Shown here: positions 23,414 through 30,994 of the stretch, piece after piece | Layout: every line of letters begins with the position of its first letter | How positions within the stretch are numbered: position 1 is the first letter of the stretch | Assembly: GCA_045600025.1 (NCBI GenBank) | Contig: JAZRXC010000017.1 | Span: 1 to 37,694 of the forward strand | Origin: UBA3774 sp045600025 | Lineage (GTDB): Bacteria; Bacillota; Clostridia; Lachnospirales; Lachnospiraceae | DNA length: 37,694 nt | Reading direction: 5' to 3' | Translations under genes and position numbers: made by a program | Notes under the pieces: generated by a model | Told to the model about the DNA's origin: nothing | Seen by the model: only the letters and a program-made list of their open reading frames with translations | The model's database searches: none

Positions 23414-24754
23414 TGGAGATAACTTTTTCTTAAGTACTTCTATAGTATTTCTGAGGGCTGCGTTTTCTTTTAATTCTTCGGTAATCTTCTCGCGGCCGTG
23501 AATTACGGTTGAATGATCGGACTTACCGTGGCTTCTTGCAATATCAAGTAAGGAAGCATTTGTTAATATGCAGCAGAGATACATAGAAATATGTCTCGGG
23601 CCGGCGATGGATTTGCTGCGCTTTTCCGAAGAAAGATCTGAAGGGGAAATATTGAAATGTTCCGCTACAACATTAATAATGCGCTCGGGAGTAATTTCGG
23701 TTTTTGTCTCCATTATGTGATCTTTTAATGCTTCATGTGCAAGTTCAAGAGTTATTTCCTTATTAGTAAGTCTTGAATAACCTACTATTTTAGTAAGAGC
23801 TCCTTCAAGCTCGCGAATATTTGATTTAACATTTTCGGCAATATAAGTGATTACGGAGTTATCAATATTAAGTCCGTCAAAATCTTCTTTTTTACGAAGG
23901 ATAGCCATACGCGTTTCAAAATCAGGAAGAGATATATCTACCTGGAATCCCGATAAGAAACGAGAACGCATACGCTCATCAATATTGTCAATATCTCTGG
24001 GCGGTCTGTCGCTTGCAAAAACAATTGCTTTATTTGAGTTGTATAAAGTATTGAAGGTATTGAAGATTTCTTCTTCTGTACGTTCACGCTTAGCAATGAA
24101 CTGAATATCGTCTATAAGAAGAACATCGACGGTGCGATATTTTTCATGGAAGCTGTTGGTGGAAGCATTCTTTTGATAGATTGCATTGACCAGCTCGTTG
24201 GTGAACTGTTCGCAGCTTACATAAAGAACCTTTGCATCGGGTTTTTCTTTTAATACGAAATGTGCAATAGCCTGCATAAGGTGAGTCTTGCCGAGGCCGA
24301 CGCCGCCGTAGATGAATAAAGGATTGTAAATCTCACCTGGGGCTTCAGCTACTGCAAGAGCAGCCGCATGCGCAAGCTTGTTATTGTTGCCGACAACAAA
24401 GTTGTCAAAGGTATATTTTGGATTAAGATTGGTTGACGCATAATCAGCAGAGATAGCAGAAGGCTCAGATACAGAGCTTGGCATCTGCGTCGCAGCCGGA
24501 ATTACGATTGAAATATCACAATCAATCCCGGTGACGGTTTTTATTGCCTCTATCAGACGGTGCTTATATTTTTTCTCGATAAATGAAATAGCATATCTCT
24601 CACCGGACTCCAAGAGCAGCGATAATGTGCCGTCTTTTTCGCCGATGGGAGAAAGCGGAGCAATCCATGTAGTATAGGAAACGTCAGGAATATCCGGATC
24701 ATTTTTGATTACAGATAATATGTCGTTCCAGGCAGCTTTTATTATGTCCAGCAT
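23405..24754 (-). CDS. dnaA: Chromosomal replication initiator DnaA
   Basis: AAA+ initiator of 449 residues. Domain I occupies about residues 1-80 (WIAPLSPIGEKDG) and a short domain II linker runs to about 108. Domain III starts YTFDNFVVGNNNKLAHAAA, with Walker A GGVGLGKTH near residue 151, Walker B VLLIDDIQFI, and sensor/arginine-finger region DERMRSRFLSGF. Domain IV has the helix-turn-helix ASLLDIARSHGKSDHSTVIHG. In the DNA-contact signature the usual G-R-D-H-[ST]-T reads K-S-D-H-S-T, so the Arg is replaced by Ser, while Asp-His-Ser-Thr is kept. An AAGGAG site lies upstream of the ATG. It is flanked by DnaA boxes on both sides, consistent with autoregulation. Confidence 0.98.
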   Translation of the reverse strand: MLDIIKAAWNDILSVIKNDPDIPDVSYTTWIAPLSPIGEKDGTLSLLLESGERYAISFIEKKYKHRLIEAIKTVTGIDCDISIVIPAATQMPSSVSEPSAISADYASTNLNPKYTFDNFVVGNNNKLAHAAALAVAEAPGEIYNPLFIYGGVGLGKTHLMQAIAHFVLKEKPDAKVLYVSCEQFTNELVNAIYQKNASTNSFHEKYRTVDVLLIDDIQFIAKRERTEEEIFNTFNTLYNSNKAIVFASDRPPRDIDNIDERMRSRFLSGFQVDISLPDFETRMAILRKKEDFDGLNIDNSVITYIAENVKSNIRELEGALTKIVGYSRLTNKEITLELAHEALKDHIMETKTEITPERIINVVAEHFNISPSDLSSEKRSKSIAGPRHISMYLCCILTNASLLDIARSHGKSDHSTVIHGREKITEELKENAALRNTIEVLKKKLSPSG

Positions 24755-25021
24755 ATCTTTTCTCCTTGCAGTCTAAGACGAATACTATTTTACTTGAAAA
24801 GTGAAAAAAATACAACAGTTTTCGGCAAAAAGAGGGATAGTTATCAACAAGTTATAAACAATTTGTGGAAAAGTGGTGGATTATAGGTGCAAAACGCGTG
24901 AATAGATGTGCACAAATAGTGGAGATTGGTGAATAAAAATCCGTGAAACACTGATGTTATCAACACTTTTTGTGTGGATAAATGTGAAAAGTCCCATTTA
25001 TAAACATTTTTTTAAAAGCGC
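24755..25021. other. oriC, upstream portion (dnaA-rpmH intergenic) with DnaA boxes
   Basis: AT-rich, gene-free stretch between the divergent dnaA and rpmH units. It holds a perfect DnaA box TGTGGATAA (24973-24981), and near matches TTATCAACA (24841-24849), TGTGGAAAA (24864-24872) and TTATCAACA (24957-24965). Two weaker TTATAAACA copies lie at 24852-24860 and 24998-25006. Together with the cluster beyond dnaA this makes a bipartite origin. The dnaA promoter lies within the same region, so bound DnaA could repress its own gene. Confidence 0.85.
24787..24815 (-). promoter_or_regulatory. dnaA: Probable dnaA promoter
   Basis: On the minus strand TTGTAT (24815-24810, three of six) and TAAAAT (24792-24787, five of six) are 17 bases apart, about 32 bases before the dnaA start. 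The -35 is weak; a DnaA-box-like TTATCAACA lies 25 bases upstream of it. Confidence 0.55.
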
Positions 25022-25050
25022 TTGACGAAAAAAGCCTTAAAACATATAAT
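25022..25050 (+). promoter_or_regulatory. rpmH: Strong sigma-A-type promoter for rpmH and downstream genes
   Basis: TTGACG (25022-25027) and a perfect TATAAT (25045-25050) with a 17-base spacer. The rpmH ATG is 34 bases downstream behind a GGAGG site. It abuts the upstream oriC DnaA boxes. Confidence 0.88.
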
Positions 25051-25084
25051 TATTAGGCTATTTTCGGAAAGGAGGAAAATACTT

Positions 25085-25219
25085 ATGAAGATGACATTTC
25101 AGCCGAAGAAAAAGTCTCATGCAAAGGTTCATGGATTCAGAGCCCGCATGGCAACAGCAAACGGCCGTAAGGTACTTGCCGCAAGAAGAGCAAAGGGCAG
25201 AAAAGAGATTTCTGCATAA
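25085..25219 (+). CDS. rpmH: Ribosomal protein L34
   Basis: Basic 44-residue large-subunit protein starting MKMTFQPKKKSHAKVHGFRA and ending in KVLAARRAKGRKEISA, the full-length family pattern (residues KxxHGFRxRMxTxxGRxVLxxRRxKGR). The reading frame is open upstream from a TTG inside the promoter, but the ATG at 25085 has the AAAGGAGG site and gives the canonical N-terminus. It is the first gene of the rightward origin-proximal unit. Confidence 0.97.
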   Translation: MKMTFQPKKKSHAKVHGFRARMATANGRKVLAARRAKGRKEISA

Positions 25220-25220
25220 A

Positions 25221-25244
25221 AGCTGCGGATGACGCAGCTTTTTT
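25221..25244 (+). terminator. Terminator-like hairpin between rpmH and rnpA
   Basis: AGCTGCG (25221-25227) pairs perfectly with CGCAGCT (25233-25239) around loop GATGA, followed by six T (25239-25244). It starts one base after the rpmH stop and ends four bases before the rnpA ATG. It probably lowers read-through so that L34 is made in excess over RnpA, and its stem occupies the place where an rnpA ribosome site would be. Confidence 0.75.
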
Positions 25245-25248
25245 CATC

Positions 25249-25599
25249 ATGGAACATTTTAATTCTATTAGTAAGACAACTGATTTCGGACGGGCTTACC
25301 GGCAGGGTAAGTCTTACGGGAATAATCTTCTCGTCATGTTTGCGTATTGTAGAGGCCGGGATCAGGAAGGCAGAGTAGGAATCTCTGTCAGTAAGAAGGT
25401 CGGAAACAGCATCATTCGCCATAGAATTAAGAGGCAGATCAGAGAGTGTTTCCGCACCCACTTATCAGAGTGGAAGGACGGGTATGATATAGTTGTAGTT
25501 GCCCGTCAGGGAGCGAAATCCCAAGAGTACAGTAAACTGCTTGAAGCGCTGGTTAGCGCAGGAACGTGTCTCGGCGTATACGGCCGTGAGCGAGATTAA
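25249..25599 (+). CDS. rnpA: Ribonuclease P protein component
   Basis: Basic 116-residue protein that assists the RNase P RNA in 5' maturation of tRNAs. Recognisable parts are the N-terminal TTDFGRAYRQGKSYGNNLLV, the central VGISVSKKVGNSIIRHRIKRQIRECFR (the RNR-type signature helix) and YDIVVVARQGAKSQEYSKL. The start is fixed by homology of the N-terminus. However, no Shine-Dalgarno is visible: the ATG follows the T-run of a hairpin by only four bases. The stop overlaps the yidD start by one base (TAATG). Confidence 0.95.
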   Translation: MEHFNSISKTTDFGRAYRQGKSYGNNLLVMFAYCRGRDQEGRVGISVSKKVGNSIIRHRIKRQIRECFRTHLSEWKDGYDIVVVARQGAKSQEYSKLLEALVSAGTCLGVYGRERD

Positions 25600-25811
25600 T
25601 GAAGTGGATTTTCTTAAAGCTGATAAAGTTTTATCAGGTTTGTATATCTCCATATAAGCGTCATGCTACATGCAAATACATTCCGACGTGTTCTCAGTAT
25701 GCCTATGAGGCTATTACAAAATACGGAGCACTTAAAGGCGGAGCCTTAAGCATATGGCGCATCTTACGTTGTAACCCTTGGTCCAAAGGTGGCTACGACC
25801 CTGTTCCTTAA
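25599..25811 (+). CDS. yidD: Membrane protein insertion efficiency factor YidD
   Basis: Small 70-residue protein of the YidD (HlyA-like) family. It starts KWIFLKLIKFYQVCISPYKR and has the family signature CKYIPTCSQYAYEAITKYGALKG, then RILRCNPWSKGGYDPVP. The conserved Cys residues (CKYxPTCS and RCNPW) are all present. It is membrane-associated and sits between rnpA and yidC as in most bacteria, assisting insertion by YidC. It begins at the rnpA stop (TAATG). Confidence 0.96.
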   Translation: MKWIFLKLIKFYQVCISPYKRHATCKYIPTCSQYAYEAITKYGALKGGALSIWRILRCNPWSKGGYDPVP

Positions 25812-25834
25812 GCAGAATTTCCAGGAGAAATAAT

Positions 25835-26974
25835 ATGAAAAAATTTAAAAAGTACGTCGGTATTGCCGCACTTTTACTGCTGGCATTACTGGTAACCGGA
25901 TGTGGCAGCGCCGCTGCCGGAACTGTTCCGGTTATTGATCCTATGTCAGATAAGTTAGGCGGCATCGGCACATGGCCCATTATCGGATGGATAGCCACCT
26001 TGTTCGGATATCTTATGCGCGGTATTTATATTGTGCTTTCAAAGATGAACATTTACAGCGCTACAATCTGTATCGTTCTCTTTACCATTATTACAAAGAT
26101 GCTTCTTCTGCCCCTTACCATCAAGCAGCAGAAGTTTTCTAAGGTACAGAAGCTGATGACTCCTGAGCTCCAGGCACTTCAGAAGAAGTACGAGAACCGC
26201 CGCGATCAGGCTTCTATGCAGAAGATGCAGATGGAGCAGCAGGCAATTTACGACAAATACGGTTCATCAATGTCCGCAGGATGTCTGCCCGCACTCATTC
26301 AGCTGCCGGTTCTTTTCGCTCTGTATCCCGTTATTCAGTATTTCGGACACTATGTACCGGAAGTTCTTACAGAAACCGAAGAGATTAAGAGCCAGTTCTT
26401 CTTACTTTTTAACAGTATTAACCTAAGCGAGAACCCCAGTTTTTCATTCAACACTATATTTAAAGATTTTTCATGGCTGATTCCGATTCTTGCCGGCGGA
26501 CTGCAGTTCCTTACCTCATTCCTTACCGGAAGCCAGACCGGCGGTGACGACAAGACCGCCAACAGTATGAAGACAATGCTTTATGTAATGCCGCTTATGA
26601 CGGTATTCCTGGGATTCTCACTGCCCGCCTTCCTTGGTATCTACTGGGTAGTTCAGTCTTTTGTTATGGTAGTTCAGCAGTATGTTATCAACAAGAAGAT
26701 AGACAAGATTCCGGTAGAAGATATCATTAAGGAAAATGTTGTAAAGCAGAATAAGAAGCGCGAGAAGAAGGGCCTTCCTCCTTTAAGCGACAAGGCAAAT
26801 ATCAATACCCGTAAAGTAGGAGAAGAGCCTGCACAGGATAACTCCGCAAGAGAAGAGCAGATTAAGGCTTCTACAGAGTATTACAACAGTAAAGCGGGTT
26901 CATCAGGGTCACTTTTTGCCAAGGCAAATATGGTAAAAGAGTTCAATGAGCGTAACGAGAAAAAGAAGGATTAA
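25835..26974 (+). CDS. yidC: Membrane protein insertase YidC/SpoIIIJ-type, lipoprotein form
   Basis: Insertase of 379 residues. The N-terminus is a lipoprotein signal with lipobox VTGC (about residue 23). Five membrane segments follow. The first lies near GYLMRGIYIVLS, the second core segment has ATICIVLFTIITKMLLLPLTIKQQ, then a charged coiled region (KVQKLMTPELQALQKKYENR), CLPALIQLPVLFALYPVIQYFG and the last two helices. The groove residue often Arg in this stretch appears as Lys. The tail is basic and hydrophilic, as in Gram-positive YidC. The frame is open 19 codons upstream, but the ATG at 25835 has an AGGAG site and starts the signal peptide correctly. Confidence 0.95.
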   Translation: MKKFKKYVGIAALLLLALLVTGCGSAAAGTVPVIDPMSDKLGGIGTWPIIGWIATLFGYLMRGIYIVLSKMNIYSATICIVLFTIITKMLLLPLTIKQQKFSKVQKLMTPELQALQKKYENRRDQASMQKMQMEQQAIYDKYGSSMSAGCLPALIQLPVLFALYPVIQYFGHYVPEVLTETEEIKSQFFLLFNSINLSENPSFSFNTIFKDFSWLIPILAGGLQFLTSFLTGSQTGGDDKTANSMKTMLYVMPLMTVFLGFSLPAFLGIYWVVQSFVMVVQQYVINKKIDKIPVEDIIKENVVKQNKKREKKGLPPLSDKANINTRKVGEEPAQDNSAREEQIKASTEYYNSKAGSSGSLFAKANMVKEFNERNEKKKD

Positions 26975-26977
26975 AGA

Positions 26978-27643
26978 ATGCAGTACAAGGAATATTCGGG
27001 AAAAACAGTAGAAGATGCTATCACAAATGCCCTGGTTGACCTTGGAGCAACCAGCGATCAGATAGATTATGAAGTAATTGATAAGGGAAGCGCAGGTCTG
27101 CTCGGTATAGGCAGCAAGCCCGCAGTAATTAAGGCGGCAAAGGTCAGCGGCGTCGAAGCAGCCGCAGACAAATTCCTGTCAGATGTATTTGCCACGATGG
27201 GTATGGAAGTTGAAATTACCATCAATTACAACGAGGCAGAAGGAGAGATGTACATCGATCTCGCCGGCGACGATATGGGCATACTTATCGGCAAGCGCGG
27301 CCAGACACTGGATTCACTGCAGTATCTGACAGGGCTTGTTGTAAACAAGGACCGTGAGGAGTACATTCGCATAAAGATTGATATCGAGAATTATCGTGAG
27401 CGCAGACAGGAGACTTTGATTAATCTTGCGCACAATCTTGCGTACAAGGCAAAGAGAACTCATCGCGAGATAGAGCTTGAGCCTATGAATCCCAATGAGA
27501 GACGCGTTATCCACGCAGCTCTTCAAAACGATAAATTCGTGGCCACGAGAAGTGAGGGCGAAGAACCCTACAGACACGTTGTGATTTTCTTAAAACGTGA
27601 AAAAGACGGTAAAAACCGCGGACACTTCCGGGACGAGCGATAA
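26978..27643 (+). CDS. jag: RNA-binding protein Jag/KhpB
   Basis: Cytoplasmic RNA-binding protein of 221 residues with three domains in order. The Jag-N domain is at about 2-50 (EYSGKTVEDAITNALVDLG and GLLGIGSKPAVI). The KH domain is at about 70-145, with its GXXG loop in GILIGKRGQTLDSLQYL. The R3H domain is at about 150-215, with the Arg-x-x-x-His pattern in NERRVIHAALQ. Orthologues bind mRNA with KhpA and affect cell division and elongation in Firmicutes. It starts 3 bases after yidC with an AAGGA site, the standard yidC-jag pair. Confidence 0.96.
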   Translation: MQYKEYSGKTVEDAITNALVDLGATSDQIDYEVIDKGSAGLLGIGSKPAVIKAAKVSGVEAAADKFLSDVFATMGMEVEITINYNEAEGEMYIDLAGDDMGILIGKRGQTLDSLQYLTGLVVNKDREEYIRIKIDIENYRERRQETLINLAHNLAYKAKRTHREIELEPMNPNERRVIHAALQNDKFVATRSEGEEPYRHVVIFLKREKDGKNRGHFRDER

Positions 27644-27650
27644 CAAGTCA

Positions 27651-27680
27651 GGGGGGGTCCGAAAGGTCCCCTCTTTTTTT
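27651..27680 (+). terminator. Terminator-like hairpin between jag and mnmE
   Basis: G-run and C-run arms (27651-27660 and 27665-27674) close on a GAAA tetraloop with one U-U mismatch, followed by seven T (27674-27680). The mnmE ATG is six bases further. It looks like an intrinsic terminator or attenuator and leaves no room for a ribosome site for mnmE. Confidence 0.72.
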
Positions 27681-27686
27681 ACTTTT

Positions 27687-29057
27687 ATGATCAGAACAGA
27701 TACTATAGCCGCCATTGCGAGCGGTCTTACATCATCGGGCATAGGCATTATCAGAATCAGCGGATCTGATTCTGTTTGCATTGCAAATAAGGTGGCGAGG
27801 CCCATAAAAGGAGAGCTTAAGGATCTTCCCGCAGGATGCGCGAAGTATTGCCGCATTTACGATGGAGATACTTTTTTGGACGAGGCTATAGTACTTATTA
27901 TGCGCGCGCCGCATAGCTATACTGCAGAGGATGTAGTGGAGATTCAGTGCCATGGCGGGCCGTATCTTATGCAGAGAGTGCTGCAGGCTGTGATAACGGC
28001 AGGAGCCCTTCCGGCAGAACCGGGAGAGTTTACCAAGAGGGCCTTCTTTAACGGGCGCCTTGATCTGACTCAGTCAGAGGCAGTTATGCAGCTTATATCA
28101 AGCAGCAGCGAATATGCAAGAAAAGCGGCATTAGACGCTTTATCAGGGACAATTCGCGCGAAAGTGTCCGCAATACGCGGACAGATTATTCATGAAACTG
28201 CTTTTCTTGAGGCGGCCATGGATGATCCCGAGCATATTGATGCAGAAGGATATGCAGAAGAGTTAAAAGAGCATATCAAAACAGAACTGAAAGAGCTATC
28301 CGCCATGATAGAAGGGGCAAATGAAGGAAGAGTGCTGCGCGAAGGAATCAAGACCGTAATACTCGGCAGCCCGAACGTCGGCAAGTCCACGCTTCTCAAC
28401 TATCTATACGGAGGAGACAGAGCGATAGTTACGGATATACCCGGAACTACGAGAGATACTCTTGAAGAGCAGATTCGTATGGGACAGCTCATGCTCAGAC
28501 TTGTTGATACAGCAGGGCTTCGCGAGACGGAGGATCCGGTGGAAAAGGCCGGTGTAGACCGCGCGAAAAGCGAGGCAAAGAGTGCGGATCTTATACTGTA
28601 CGTACTTGACGGAACGAGAAAGTTATCTGAAAAAGAAACCGAAGATATCGCAGGGCTCGGAGAAAATGCCCTGGTGCTTCTTAACAAAGAGGACGGTGAG
28701 CGAAGCATTTCTCCTGAGGATATAAAAAAGATTACAAATGCGCCCGTTATCAGCATTTCGGCAAAATACCAAAGGGGCGCGGAAGAAATACAAAGCTGCA
28801 TTGAGCAGCTGTTTATGGCAAATAAGCTTGAAAGCAGCGAAAGCTTCGCCTCCGTTACTGCGCGTCAGCAGAGCGAGCTTATCGGAGCCCAAAAGGCGCT
28901 TGAGACGGTGCTTGCCGCTATATGTGACGGCGTGAGCGAGGATTTATACACCGTTGATATGATGGAGGCTTATAAATGCCTCGGAAGAGTTACCGGAGAA
29001 GAAGCCGGCGACGACCTTGCAGACGAGATATTTGCAAGCTTTTGCATGGGAAAATAA
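27687..29057 (+). CDS. mnmE: tRNA modification GTPase MnmE (TrmE)
   Basis: GTPase of 456 residues which, with MnmG, modifies U34 of certain tRNAs. The N-terminal formyl-tetrahydrofolate-binding domain has DTIAAIASGLTSSGIGIIRI and APHSYTAEDVVEIQCHGG. The inserted G-domain has G1 GSPNVGKST (about residues 228-236), the G2 loop TTRDT, G3 DTAG and G4 LNKED. The C-terminus ends in FCMGK, whose Cys is the conserved functional residue. The frame is open 30 codons further upstream through the hairpin and the jag end, but the ATG at 27687 gives the canonical start. No ribosome site is visible before it, although this family start is well supported. Confidence 0.95.
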   Translation: MIRTDTIAAIASGLTSSGIGIIRISGSDSVCIANKVARPIKGELKDLPAGCAKYCRIYDGDTFLDEAIVLIMRAPHSYTAEDVVEIQCHGGPYLMQRVLQAVITAGALPAEPGEFTKRAFFNGRLDLTQSEAVMQLISSSSEYARKAALDALSGTIRAKVSAIRGQIIHETAFLEAAMDDPEHIDAEGYAEELKEHIKTELKELSAMIEGANEGRVLREGIKTVILGSPNVGKSTLLNYLYGGDRAIVTDIPGTTRDTLEEQIRMGQLMLRLVDTAGLRETEDPVEKAGVDRAKSEAKSADLILYVLDGTRKLSEKETEDIAGLGENALVLLNKEDGERSISPEDIKKITNAPVISISAKYQRGAEEIQSCIEQLFMANKLESSESFASVTARQQSELIGAQKALETVLAAICDGVSEDLYTVDMMEAYKCLGRVTGEEAGDDLADEIFASFCMGK

Positions 29058-29116
29058 GAAACGAAGTGCGAAACAATCCGTATATTTTCAGAAACTGTAT
29101 ATTTTAGAGGAAATAC

Positions 29117-30994
29117 ATGAATTACGCAGAAGAATGTGACATAGTCGTTATAGGAGCAGGACATGCAGGGTGCGAAGCGGCGCTTGCGGGCGCACGCCTT
29201 GGACTTCGCGTGCTCATATTTACGGTAAGTGTCGATTCTATAGCGCTTATGCCCTGCAATCCGAACGTCGGAGGAACCTCAAAAGGACACCTTGTACGAG
29301 AGCTTGACGCGCTTGGCGGAGAGATGGGCAAGAATATTGATAAAACCTATCTGCAGTCTAAGATGCTGAACTCTTCCAAGGGTCCGGCGGTGCATTCGCT
29401 TCGCGCGCAGGCAGATAAAAAGGCATATTCCGCCGAGATGCGAAAAACACTTGAAAATACACCCGGTCTGCAGATTAAGCAGGCAGAGGTAGCACATATT
29501 CTTACCGAGGACGGCCATGTAATCGGCGTATCGACCGTAAGCGGCATGAATTACGCCTGCAAGGCGGCGATCATATGCACCGGCACCTACTTGAAAGCGC
29601 GCTGTATATATGGAGATGTCAGCCAGTACACGGGGCCGAACGGACTTCAGGCGGCAAACCATTTGTCAGAAGCTTTATCCGAGCTCGGCATAGAGCTGAT
29701 GCGCTTCAAGACCGGAACGCCGGCGCGCATAGACGGCAGAACTATTGATTATTCGCGCCTTGAAGAGCAAAAAGGCGATGAAAAAATCACGCCGTTTTCA
29801 TTTACCAATAAACCGGAAGATATTGCGCGCGAGCAGGTTTCCTGCTGGCTTACATACACCACGGAGAAGACGCACGAAATTATTCGCGCAAATATAGACC
29901 GCTCTCCTCTTTTCTCAGGCGTTATCGAAGGCACAGGCCCCAGATACTGCCCTTCTATTGAGGATAAGGTCGTAAGATTTGCAGACAAGACAAGGCATCA
30001 GCTCTTTTTGGAACCGGAAGGCCTTTATACAAACGAAATATACATCTCGGGCATGTCCAGCTCTCTGCCTGAAGATGTGCAATATGCGATGATTCACACG
30101 GTTCCGGGTCTTGAAAATGCACATATCGTGAGAAATGCGTATGCAATAGAGTACGATCTTGTTAATCCGAATCAGCTGCAGCCCTCTTTGGAGTTTAAGA
30201 CTATAGAAGGCCTTTACAGCGCAGGCCAGAGCAACGGCAGTTCAGGCTATGAAGAGGCAGCGGTTCAGGGCTTGATGGCGGGAATTAATGCCGCGAGAAA
30301 GATTACGGGAAAAGAACCGATAATTCTTGACAGATCTGAAGCCTATATAGGCGTATTGATAGATGACCTTGTAACAAAGGAGAATTTTGAACCTTATCGT
30401 ATGATGACCTCGCGCGCAGAGTACAGACTCCTTCTGCGTCAGGACAATGCGGATATGCGTCTTACTGACAAGGGCCACGAGATAGGCCTTATAGATGATG
30501 AGAGATATAAAGCATTTTGCGCTAAGCGCGAGGCTATAGAGAAGGAAATAGAGCGCGTACGAGGCATTTACGTAGGAACGCGCCCGGAAGTTCAGGCATT
30601 ACTTGAAAAACACGGCTCTACTCCTCTCACATCCGGCGATTCCATGTGCGAACTGATCAAGCGTCCGGAACTGGATTATGAAAAGCTTGCGGATATTGAC
30701 CCTGACAGACCGGAGCTTTCCGAAGAGGTTCGTAGCCAGGTAAATATCGAACTGAAATACGAAGGATATATAAACAGACAAAAGATTCAGGTTGAGCAGT
30801 TCAAGAAGCTTGAAACAAGGAGAATCCCTGCGGATATTGATTATGATGATGTCGGAAGTCTGCGCCTTGAGGCGGTGCAGAAACTTAAGAAAATAGCGCC
30901 GGTTTCAATAGGACAGGCATCCCGTATATCCGGGGTATCTCCGGCAGATATATCGGTGCTGCTCGTTTATCTTGAAAGGAAAGCCCGTGAATAG
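29117..30994 (+). CDS. mnmG: tRNA uridine-5-carboxymethylaminomethyl(34) synthesis enzyme MnmG (GidA)
   Basis: FAD-dependent partner of MnmE, 625 residues, normal size. The dinucleotide-binding motif is VIGAGHAGCEAALAGARLG. The family signature is MPCNPNVGGTSKGHLVRE. The second signature is GQSNGSSGYEEAAVQGLMAGINAA, and the C-terminal helical region carries TSRAEYRLLLRQDNAD and KYEGYINRQ. FAD and NADH binding regions look intact. A TAGAGGAA site lies upstream of the ATG. The gap from mnmE is 59 bases with no recognisable promoter. The end overlaps rsmG by eight bases. Confidence 0.98.
   Translation: MNYAEECDIVVIGAGHAGCEAALAGARLGLRVLIFTVSVDSIALMPCNPNVGGTSKGHLVRELDALGGEMGKNIDKTYLQSKMLNSSKGPAVHSLRAQADKKAYSAEMRKTLENTPGLQIKQAEVAHILTEDGHVIGVSTVSGMNYACKAAIICTGTYLKARCIYGDVSQYTGPNGLQAANHLSEALSELGIELMRFKTGTPARIDGRTIDYSRLEEQKGDEKITPFSFTNKPEDIAREQVSCWLTYTTEKTHEIIRANIDRSPLFSGVIEGTGPRYCPSIEDKVVRFADKTRHQLFLEPEGLYTNEIYISGMSSSLPEDVQYAMIHTVPGLENAHIVRNAYAIEYDLVNPNQLQPSLEFKTIEGLYSAGQSNGSSGYEEAAVQGLMAGINAARKITGKEPIILDRSEAYIGVLIDDLVTKENFEPYRMMTSRAEYRLLLRQDNADMRLTDKGHEIGLIDDERYKAFCAKREAIEKEIERVRGIYVGTRPEVQALLEKHGSTPLTSGDSMCELIKRPELDYEKLADIDPDRPELSEEVRSQVNIELKYEGYINRQKIQVEQFKKLETRRIPADIDYDDVGSLRLEAVQKLKKIAPVSIGQASRISGVSPADISVLLVYLERKARE

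Noticed and set aside
24942..24950. CGTGAAACA near the origin as a third parS
   Set aside because: Only the right half of the palindrome is present; the left half does not match.
25022..25084. TTG-initiated N-terminal extension of rpmH by 21 codons
   Set aside because: The extension overlaps the -35/-10 promoter and the ribosome site; the ATG at 25085 gives the standard 44-residue L34.
27597..27686. 30-codon N-terminal extension of mnmE from an in-frame ATG in jag
   Set aside because: It would read through the terminator-like hairpin and has no family homology; the canonical MnmE N-terminus begins at 27687.
29058..29116. Separate promoter for mnmG in the mnmE-mnmG gap
   Set aside because: The 59 bases are AT-rich but no paired -35/-10 with acceptable spacing was found; only the ribosome site is clear.
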